Shown: one piece after another, positions 30,686 to 35,952 of the stretch | How the letters are laid out: each line of letters starts with the position of its first letter | Position numbering within the stretch: position 1 is the first letter of the stretch | Source: an uncultured Mycoplasmatota bacterium | GTDB lineage: Bacteria > Bacillota_I > Bacilli_A > RF39 > UBA660 | Assembly: GCA_947296775.1 (NCBI GenBank) | Contig: CAMYRF010000002.1 | Span: 1-35,952, forward strand | Reading direction: 5' to 3' | Length of the DNA: 35,952 bases | Made by a program: the position numbers and the translations under genes | The notes under the pieces: generated by a model | The model's input: only the letters and a program-made list of their open reading frames with translations | What the model was told of the DNA's origin: nothing | The model's database searches: none

Positions 30686-31120
30686 ATGAAGAAACTTTTA
30701 AAAACACTTTTTCTTATCTTAGGAACTGTAATGATTTCAATAACACTCCTTATAGGTAATATTCATAGCAGTTCAACTAGCTATCCAAATATAACAACTA
30801 AATTTAACGTTGATAAAATGTCTAGTTATAACGAAGATGATTTATTTGCTAGTGTAACTTTAAAAAAGTTCTATGTTATTGGGGTAACAACTGACAATGT
30901 TAATCAATATCGCTTAGTGCTGACACCCAAGCCAAATAGTAATCAATACTTTTACATGACAACCAGTAAACATAAAAAGATTAGTGTAGGTCAGAAAATT
31001 ACGGTAAAAGGGCAACTCAATGGTCGATTAACTATTCCTGATGACAAATATAATAGACACCTTCAGTCTAATGTATTAAATAAGAATGCAACTATGGTCC
31101 TTGTCAAATCTTATAAATAA
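30686..31120 (+). CDS. Small exported/membrane-anchored protein, probable lysogenic accessory
   Basis: A 144-aa protein with an N-terminal signal or anchor (KKLLKTLFLILGTVMISITL then LIGN), no lipobox Cys, and an extracellular domain of ~110 residues with alternating strands and VGQKITVKGQLNGRLTIPDD, reminiscent of an OB-like fold. AAGGAG lies 9 nt before the ATG. It is third in the CI transcript, where temperate lactic phages often keep superinfection-exclusion or host-modifying genes. No family is recognised, so the role is inference. Confidence 0.7.
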   Translation: MKKLLKTLFLILGTVMISITLLIGNIHSSSTSYPNITTKFNVDKMSSYNEDDLFASVTLKKFYVIGVTTDNVNQYRLVLTPKPNSNQYFYMTTSKHKKISVGQKITVKGQLNGRLTIPDDKYNRHLQSNVLNKNATMVLVKSYK

Positions 31121-31160
31121 TCTTTTGTCCAACTACTTGATGACGTAAAAAGCTAGTAAA

Positions 31161-31240
31161 TAAAAAAGCCCACCGACAGCTGCAACTGTCAGTGGACCAA
31201 GGGTTGATATTAATTGCGTCCAAACAAATTTTATCAACCC
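31161..31240 (-). ncRNA. Predicted small RNA antisense to the integrase 5' region
   Basis: Minus strand: promoter -35 TTGTCC (31274-31269), 18-bp spacer, -10 TATAAT (31250-31245). The predicted start falls at about 31239, the first bases of a perfect 9-bp stem GGGTTGATA (31240-31232) / TATCAACCC (31209-31201), followed by a 10-bp (13 with wobbles) terminator stem CCACTGACAG / CTGTCGGTGG (31195-31186 with 31179-31170) and TTTTTT (31167-31162). This gives an RNA of about 78 nt made of two hairpins. It lies opposite the 5' untranslated region of the integrase if that gene is read through from the CI operon. Confidence 0.6.
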
Positions 31241-31276
31241 TTTCATTATACACAATTTAATAATGGAGGGACAAGT

Positions 31277-32401
31277 ATGCCAATAAGTATTAAAAAAGTT
31301 TACGGTAGTTGGCAAGCAAGAGTTCGCTGGACTGACACTAATGGCAAAAGACACTCGAAGTCAAAAAATGGTTTCAAGACCAAGGCTCTCGCTCGTCAGT
31401 GGGGTAATGACCTTGAAACTAAAGTCAATCAAGGTATTGATATAAAAAAAGAGATTAGCTTCTTAAATTATTACAATCAATGGGTGATAACATATAAAGA
31501 GCCAAAGTTAAGTTCAAAAACTCTTAATCGATATACCGTTGTTGGTAATATATTGCAAAAACACTTTAAGCAAACAAACATCAAAAATATTACCAGAACT
31601 ATGTACCAAGAATTTATTAATAGTTATGGTAGTAATCATGCGATTTCAAGTGTAAAAAAATTAAATTCTATCATTAGAAGCTGTGTTAAATCTGCAATTT
31701 TGGACGATTACCTAACTAAGGACTTTACTCAAAGAGTGACATTAACTGCCGATAAGTCTAAAACTTTAGAAGTGCAATATCCAAATGTCAATGAAATAAA
31801 GAAGATACTTAATCAAACTATTAATGGAATGACTGACAGAAGGTACACCAGTCGATACATGATCATTACTGCTATTTATACTGGTATGCGTAAGGAGGAA
31901 ATTCAAGCATTGACCTGGAATGATATCGATTTCTTGCACGATACCATCAAAATAGATAAAGCATGGCGAGAAACCAAAGACAAAGGTGAAAGCAACAGTC
32001 ACTTTATAACTCACCGTTTTAAACCAACCAAAAATAAAGCCTCAATTCGGCAGATTAAGGTTAATCATAAGTTGATCAGAATATTAAGCAGATTAAAGAT
32101 CAATGCAACAAGTAATCTAGTATTTATGGACCAGTTTGGAACTATTCCTACAAGTGGTCCACTAAATGACAAACTGCGCGAAATAATGGCAGAGCTTAAC
32201 ATAAAAAAAGAAAATTTTCATTTTCACAGCTTACGACATAGTCACGTTGCACTTTTGCTTGCAAATGGTATTGACACTTATGCAATTAGTCGAAGATTAG
32301 GACATAATGACATCACAACAACGATTAATACTTATGCTTACCTTATTGATGAATATAAAAATAAGTCAGATAAAGATATCCTCAAAGCACTAGATTTTTA
32401 A
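31277..32401 (+). CDS. int: Tyrosine integrase
   Basis: A 374-aa site-specific recombinase of the Tn916/phage integrase group. Residues 1-50 form an arm-type DNA-binding domain (VYGSWQARVRWTDTNGKRHS), ~60-155 the core-binding domain, ~170-374 the catalytic domain with Arg205 (IYTGMRKEEIQ), His317 and Arg320 (HFHSLRHSH), His343 (RRLGH) and the nucleophile Tyr353 (TTTINTYAYL). It inserts phage DNA at attB using the adjacent attP. The start is the ATG at 31277 with GGAGGG 6 nt upstream; an in-frame ATG 63 bases earlier lacks a Shine-Dalgarno sequence and lies over the small RNA. Confidence 0.95.
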   Translation: MPISIKKVYGSWQARVRWTDTNGKRHSKSKNGFKTKALARQWGNDLETKVNQGIDIKKEISFLNYYNQWVITYKEPKLSSKTLNRYTVVGNILQKHFKQTNIKNITRTMYQEFINSYGSNHAISSVKKLNSIIRSCVKSAILDDYLTKDFTQRVTLTADKSKTLEVQYPNVNEIKKILNQTINGMTDRRYTSRYMIITAIYTGMRKEEIQALTWNDIDFLHDTIKIDKAWRETKDKGESNSHFITHRFKPTKNKASIRQIKVNHKLIRILSRLKINATSNLVFMDQFGTIPTSGPLNDKLREIMAELNIKKENFHFHSLRHSHVALLLANGIDTYAISRRLGHNDITTTINTYAYLIDEYKNKSDKDILKALDF

Positions 32402-32410
32402 CTAAAGCCC

Positions 32411-32427
32411 GTGACCAATTCGTGACC
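32411..32427. repeat. Arm-type repeat, left copy
   Basis: GTGACCAATTCGTGACC: two GTGACC half-units spaced 11 bp, one helical turn. A copy differing at 2 of 17 positions occurs at 32618-32634 in the same orientation. Likely integrase arm-binding sites flanking the attP core. Confidence 0.6.
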
Positions 32428-32486
32428 AAAGTTCACAAATTTGCACCATTTTATACCATTTCTTCAAAAGCAAAATTTAAACTAAA

Positions 32487-32526
32487 AAATAGGAGAAAGC
32501 CTGCAATAACAATCTTTCTCCTATTT
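32487..32526. terminator. Terminator after the integrase gene
   Basis: A perfect 13-bp inverted repeat AAATAGGAGAAAG (32487-32499) / CTTTCTCCTATTT (32514-32526), 14-nt loop. The stem is flanked by A-rich sequence on the left and ends in TTT on the right; the T tract is short, so it may be a weak or bidirectional terminator. Confidence 0.6.
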
Positions 32527-32617
32527 CATTAACTTAGCTGACAATTTTGTACCAAAGTACTAATATGCCTCCGGTGAGTATTTCTTACCCTCTTATATCA
32601 ACGATTACAAGGAAACC

Positions 32618-32634
32618 GTGACCAATCCATGACC
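32618..32634. repeat. Arm-type repeat, right copy
   Basis: GTGACCAATCCATGACC, 15 of 17 identical to 32411-32427, same orientation, with the same 11-bp spacing between half-units. The two copies are 207 bp apart. Confidence 0.6.
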
Positions 32635-32654
32635 TTTTTCTACTATTATATATA

Positions 32655-32695
32655 AACAAAAAAGATGACCATTACATTCAATGCAACAGTCATCT
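32655..32695 (-). terminator. Late operon terminator
   Basis: Minus strand: 15-bp stem AGATGACTGTTGCAT / ATGTAATGGTCATCT (32695-32681 with 32677-32663; a few wobbles), 3-nt loop, then TTTTTTG. It lies 40 bases after the lysin stop and closes the late transcript. Confidence 0.85.
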
Positions 32696-32733
32696 ATATG
32701 TTAATTACAAGAGAATTTTACCTCTTTTTTTAT

Positions 32734-33645
32734 TTATTCAAATTTTCCAAAAGGTTGGTTAGTCTTAGCATCACGAACTGCCATGTAGCCATAGCCATTT
32801 TCTCGTGGTTGACGAATCCAAACATAGCCAGCGTGACGACTAAAGGCATCATACTCAATAGTAGATCCTGCTGGTAGAGTGGCAATAATATTAGATGTTG
32901 TTCGGGCACCATAGCGCAAATTAACCCCTACATCTAGGGTAAACTTGCCCTCTTCTTTAAACCAAGTATCACCCAATTCATCAACAAACGATAACTCTTT
33001 TTCATCTTTGTGTTCTTCTGCTGGTTGAACAGGAGATGGTTCTAGAATGGAAATATTGTTATTAGGGTTAGCCATCTTTAGCCAACCTTCTTTAGTTGTA
33101 TTAACCATGTTTCGGTCCATATCTGAACCAGTAAATTGATGGACAGTAAAGACTTCCCAAGGTGCAATATTGAATCCAGCTCCCTGATAATTCCAGTCAA
33201 GAGATTGAGAATACTTGTAGTAAGCAACCCATAACGGACAATCATTTACACAATTTGCAACCTGTTGAATTTCAGACTGAGATACATAAACCATGCACCA
33301 TACGCCTGTTAACTCATGAACACGGTTAACAAATTGACGTACATAACCGTAATTACCCCAACTAGCATTCTGATACCCTTCCCAATCAACCGCTAAGACT
33401 GCTTCACCTACATAGTTTTTAATATTATTGATGAAGTAATCAGCTTCGGCAATTGGATTACCACCAGCACAATAGTGGTATAAGCCTAGTAACTTTCCTG
33501 CTGCTTTTGCATTAGCATAATCAATATTACATGCTGGATTAACATACCCAGTTCCTTGCGTGGCTTTAACCATTGTAATATCAGTTTCTGGCAATGTCGC
33601 AAAGCTACGAGGACTTCCAGAGAATACATCGACCATTTTTAACAT
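32734..33645 (-). CDS. Endolysin: GH25 muramidase with SH3-type cell-wall binding domain
   Basis: A 303-aa lysin. Residues 1-195 form a glycoside hydrolase family 25 N-acetylmuramidase with Asp6 (MVDVFSG) and the catalytic DxE pair Asp87/Glu89 (AVLAVDWEGY). A linker (~198-222) leads to an SH3_5-like cell-wall binding domain (~225-303: WFKEEGKFTLDVGVNLRYGA, TLPAGSTIEYDAF, GYVWIRQPRENGYGYMAVR). It cuts the glycan strands of host peptidoglycan at the end of infection. There is no signal peptide, so it depends on the holin just upstream. The ATG overlaps the holin stop (TAATG) with AAAGGAGG 8 nt upstream. Confidence 0.95.
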   Translation of the reverse strand: MLKMVDVFSGSPRSFATLPETDITMVKATQGTGYVNPACNIDYANAKAAGKLLGLYHYCAGGNPIAEADYFINNIKNYVGEAVLAVDWEGYQNASWGNYGYVRQFVNRVHELTGVWCMVYVSQSEIQQVANCVNDCPLWVAYYKYSQSLDWNYQGAGFNIAPWEVFTVHQFTGSDMDRNMVNTTKEGWLKMANPNNNISILEPSPVQPAEEHKDEKELSFVDELGDTWFKEEGKFTLDVGVNLRYGARTTSNIIATLPAGSTIEYDAFSRHAGYVWIRQPRENGYGYMAVRDAKTNQPFGKFE

Positions 33646-34079
33646 TACTTTTTACCTCCTTTATATTTACCAAGAAAGTTGTACTTAGATGGATCATAAT
33701 CTTCTTGATCTTTTGCTAACTTTGCTTCAAAGAAATCCATGATTGGTTTAGGCAACCACCACCCCATCTCTGTCCAATTTTCAACAATTGAAATCAAATA
33801 TTGATAAATCCAAGCAATTAAAAAAGTGGTAGCCATTGTGCTTGCTCCGATCGTATAAAGATACGGATAAGCGATTACTACCACTAAATAAATTATTGTA
33901 TGTTTGATTAGGCCTGGAATCCCAACAGAGCTATTAGTTTTTCGTACCGTTTTCTTTGCGTAATATGGTTTTACCATACCGGTAATTAAATCCACAATCA
34001 TAACAATGGTAAATGCCCACATCAACTTATCATCAATTAGCGCTTGCATTTGATGAAGCATAAATAAATGGTATGGCAC
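33645..34079 (-). CDS. Holin (phage_holin_4 type)
   Basis: A 144-aa membrane protein with helices at ~18-38 (LMWAFTIVMIVDLITGMVKP), ~58-78 (LIKHTIIYLVVVIAYPYLY) and ~83-100. The D-x-x-TG motif followed by a basic loop and a second helix opening with GLIKH is typical of the phage_holin_4 / TcdE-like family. It forms membrane lesions that release the lysin. The start is a GTG at 34077-34079 after GAGGGG. It overlaps the lysin start. Confidence 0.85.
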   Translation of the reverse strand: MPYHLFMLHQMQALIDDKLMWAFTIVMIVDLITGMVKPYYAKKTVRKTNSSVGIPGLIKHTIIYLVVVIAYPYLYTIGASTMATTFLIAWIYQYLISIVENWTEMGWWLPKPIMDFFEAKLAKDQEDYDPSKYNFLGKYKGGKK

Positions 34080-34096
34080 AACTATCCCCTCACTTC

Positions 34097-34357
34097 TTAT
34101 GCTTTGTCAGCTGTTGTTTCTTCGATTTCACTGAACGCTTCATCTTCTTGACTGCGGATATATGTTCGAAATTCATCAGAGTCCGCTCGTACCTGTTTTA
34201 AGTTTTTGCGGTAAAGTTCTTGATTATAAATGTAAGTATTAGTTGTAGTTTGTGCATTCAAATCTGTTGCAATTTGAGCATTAAAACGCGCAACCTCAGT
34301 TCCATTAATTGTTGAGTGTCCTACCAATGTGATGTTCTTTTCTTTGGTTAAAGCCAT
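34097..34357 (-). CDS. Small conserved late phage protein, unknown
   Basis: An 86-aa hydrophilic protein starting MALTKEKNITLVGHSTINGT with an acidic C terminus (EDEAFSEIEETTADKA), between the tail-tip gene and the holin. Proteins of this size and start are frequent at this place in lactobacillus phages and may be tail-associated, but no function is known. Its ATG lies two bases before the end of the previous gene's spacer, with GGCGG upstream. Confidence 0.7.
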   Translation of the reverse strand: MALTKEKNITLVGHSTINGTEVARFNAQIATDLNAQTTTNTYIYNQELYRKNLKQVRADSDEFRTYIRSQEDEAFSEIEETTADKA

Positions 34358-34359
34358 AA

Positions 34360-34530
34360 TTATTTACCGCCTTTCTTATTCTTTAAGGATTCATTTTCTT
34401 GTTTTAATTGCTGATTTTGTTGTTGAAGCGTTTCAACCTGTGCTTCTAGAATCGAATTGTTATATTCTTGCAAAGCCAATTTATTAAGTAATTTCTGTGC
34501 TACTTGATTCATATCTGTATTATTGTTCAT
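34360..34530 (-). CDS. 56-residue coiled-coil protein
   Basis: ATG at 34528-34530 overlaps the end of the tail-tip gene by 11 bases, with GGAGG 9 nt upstream; TAA at 34360-34362. The protein begins MNNNTDMNQVAQKLLNKLAL and continues as a strong heptad coiled coil rich in Gln, Leu and Glu (ILEAQVETLQQQNQQLKQEN), ending KNKKGGK. It may be a small tail-fibre accessory or trimerisation partner; that is inference. Confidence 0.7.
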   Translation of the reverse strand: MNNNTDMNQVAQKLLNKLALQEYNNSILEAQVETLQQQNQQLKQENESLKNKKGGK

Positions 34531-35952
34531 TTAATTTTTCCTCCAATTCTTGAACTTTCTTTTTTAATTTTCTAATTACAGGGATAAGCGCTGGAGCTAT
34601 TCGTTCATATTGAATACCTTCTATTTCGTGAGTTTGTGGGTTACGGCTGACGAAGAGATCTAAGCCTGCATCCGCTAGGTCTTCGGCAATCATTCCAAAG
34701 TATTTATTCGGTTTGATGTGCCGTTTACCTTCCTGATAACGTTCTTTTTGTCCCTTATCAATCCAGGTTGCTGTCGGTAACTCTAATAAACGATCACCGA
34801 AATTAGTTGAATAATCACGATGAATTTCAGTCTTGTACTTTGATGCAGAAGTAGAACGAACTAATGCACCATCAGAAGCAACGACAAGGTTTGGAGCACC
34901 ACCAGTAGTATGCCGCCAAGCTGTCGGAACATGAAGATATTCTCCGTCAATTACAATTCGATTTCCCCACCAATTATTATTGGGTCCATCTACGCCCACA
35001 GAAATAAACGGAGAACCGGTTACAAAAACCCCTCCATCGTTAGGGTCCATAACGTTTTGCTTTATGCTCATTTGGTTACCACCTTTAATGAACACACCTC
35101 GTTCTGCACCGCCTAAGATTGTCGGCATCCAATTGTTAGTTCCTTTTCCTGTAAATAAACCAGAAAAAGTAGCCGTCCCCATTGGACTAGATGTAAAACC
35201 TGTTGTTCCTTGTGCATTGGCTTCATTAGCAACAATCACACTATCACGACCAATTAAACTAGCTCCGGCCCAAGCATCACCAGCACCACCACCATTAAAA
35301 AGGCGGAAGTACCAATTACCATTAGTGTCAAAAAGATTAGGCTGAGTTAATTGAAGTTCCCCATCTTTTAATAATGCTCGTGTGGTGTAATTAGCAGTAG
35401 AAATATAGTTTTGATCAAGGTTAATATCCACTGTATTACTAAAATTATGAATACGACCGTGCTGGAACTCAACATTTCCAGTATTCAAATCAATTTTCAA
35501 ATTTTGTCCGTTAATTGTCCCAGTCGTAATATTATTTGCATTCAGATTAACAACATTAATTCGACCAGCATCTAGTGTCCCAGCAGTAATCTTGTCAGCC
35601 GAAATATTGGTTATGGCCGCATCAGGAATAAATGCTTTACCAGAGAAGATAGTTGATGAAGAATCCATGTAGATTTTATCGTTTTGGATTAATGTTGTGC
35701 CGGCTGACATGTTGATTTGAGCGAGAGTATCGTTTTTTCTGACATTAACATTAGTGAACCACCAATTACCAAAATTAGCGGTAGCTTCGATTTGTACCCA
35801 AATTCGAGCTTTTACTACAGTGTTAGGAATAGTAATCGAACCATATTTAGTTTTGAAGCCCTCATTCGGACTAAAAGAGACAGCTGATTGCCAATTCCAT
35901 GTTCCATCTTTCTTTTCATATACAAATCCAAGATTAAAACTATTAGAAGACT
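34520..35952 (-). CDS. Tail-tip / receptor-binding protein, C-terminal quarter with Peptidase_S74 chaperone (continues from position 1)
   Basis: The C-terminal ~477 residues of the protein beginning at 4190. The frame enters from the circular join (codon phase agrees exactly) and ends at TAA 34520-34522. It contains the end of the fourth jelly-roll module, a fibre-shaft region with ITNISADKITAGTLDAGRIN and a repeated 'TAGTL/TTGTI' pattern, a Gly-rich beta region, and at the end (~residue 1745 onward) an intramolecular chaperone: SASKYKTEIHRDYS, then FGMIAEDLADAGL, IEGIQYERIAPALIPVIRKL and a coiled coil. This is the Peptidase_S74 pattern, in which Ser/Lys near the domain start release it after trimer folding. 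Confidence 0.85.
   Translation of the reverse strand, partial: SSNSFNLGFVYEKKDGTWNWQSAVSFSPNEGFKTKYGSITIPNTVVKARIWVQIEATANFGNWWFTNVNVRKNDTLAQINMSAGTTLIQNDKIYMDSSSTIFSGKAFIPDAAITNISADKITAGTLDAGRINVVNLNANNITTGTINGQNLKIDLNTGNVEFQHGRIHNFSNTVDINLDQNYISTANYTTRALLKDGELQLTQPNLFDTNGNWYFRLFNGGGAGDAWAGASLIGRDSVIVANEANAQGTTGFTSSPMGTATFSGLFTGKGTNNWMPTILGGAERGVFIKGGNQMSIKQNVMDPNDGGVFVTGSPFISVGVDGPNNNWWGNRIVIDGEYLHVPTAWRHTTGGAPNLVVASDGALVRSTSASKYKTEIHRDYSTNFGDRLLELPTATWIDKGQKERYQEGKRHIKPNKYFGMIAEDLADAGLDLFVSRNPQTHEIEGIQYERIAPALIPVIRKLKKKVQELEEKLNEQ
35898..35952. repeat. Terminal direct repeat, right copy (circular overlap)
   Basis: Exact copy of bases 1-55; see the left copy. Both lie in the coding region for the fourth jelly-roll module of the tail-tip protein. 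Confidence 0.95.

Larger units (their letters stand above)
32402..32656. other. attP region
   Basis: A non-coding stretch directly after the integrase stop and before the late terminator, where attP is found in this phage type. It contains two 17-bp arm-type repeats and the terminator described separately. The core is not identified; 32555-32600, between terminator and right repeat, is the most plausible place. Confidence 0.6.

Noticed and set aside
31133..31246. 37-residue hydrophobic peptide (MKGLIKFVWTQLISTLGPLT...) resembling a type I toxin
   Set aside because: Its ATG overlaps the -10 box of the predicted small RNA promoter, there is no Shine-Dalgarno sequence, and the terminator lies before the stop codon, so the transcript could not support normal translation. 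The hydrophobic end is encoded by the terminator T-run. Kept only as an alternative in the small RNA finding.
1..35952. tRNA, rRNA, CRISPR arrays, insertion sequences
   Set aside because: I looked for cloverleaf-like segments, regularly spaced repeats and transposase genes and saw none. The only regular repeats are the iterons, arm sites, operators and the tape-measure units.

Overview
This window is the complete circular genome of a temperate siphovirus of low-GC Gram-positive bacteria, most likely a Lactobacillaceae phage (the Limosilactobacillus reuteri group is my guess, from gene order, codon use and the style of the lysin). Bases 1-55 are repeated exactly at 35898-35952, so the sequence closes into a circle of 35,897 bp. 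The cut falls inside one very large tail gene, which runs leftward from 4190 through position 1 and on from the right end to 34520 (about 1855 aa).

Layout. A divergent genetic switch lies at 28786-29143. The rightward arm (29144-32401) carries the CI-type repressor, a PH/SHOCT-domain protein, a small exported protein, a compact predicted small RNA on the opposite strand, and the tyrosine integrase, followed by an attP-like region with paired arm-type repeats. All other genes point left. The early arm runs from Cro (28995) through small accessory genes, a replication and recombination set (Gp157, SF2 helicase, Sak4-like ATPase, DUF669 SSB-like protein, primase-polymerase, VapE-type helicase), an iteron-bearing AT-rich region that looks like the replication origin (21876-22116), a VRR-NUC nuclease and a run of small overlapping genes, to the ArpU-type late regulator and a terminator near 18600.

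The late arm begins with a SieB-like membrane protein and continues with terminase small and large subunits, SPP1-type portal, a large MuF-domain protein with a C-terminal HELGH domain and a candidate immunity gene, scaffold, capsid, connectors, tail tube, tail chaperones G/GT, tape measure, Dit and the giant tail-tip/receptor-binding protein. It then crosses the contig ends to two small proteins, holin and GH25 lysin, and stops at a strong terminator at about 32660.

Most notable: (1) a probable -1 frameshift at the end of the capsid gene that would add a 51-residue HeH/LEM tail; (2) a textbook A AAA AAC frameshift site with nested hairpins for G/GT; (3) a MuF-metallopeptidase 'polymorphic toxin' arrangement with a putative immunity gene, closed by two tandem terminators in the middle of the late operon; (4) a predicted small RNA whose promoter sits in the integrase ribosome-binding region; (5) an iteron array; (6) a CI operator overlapping a second promoter inside the end of cro. 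All functional statements come from reading sequence motifs; no database search was run.
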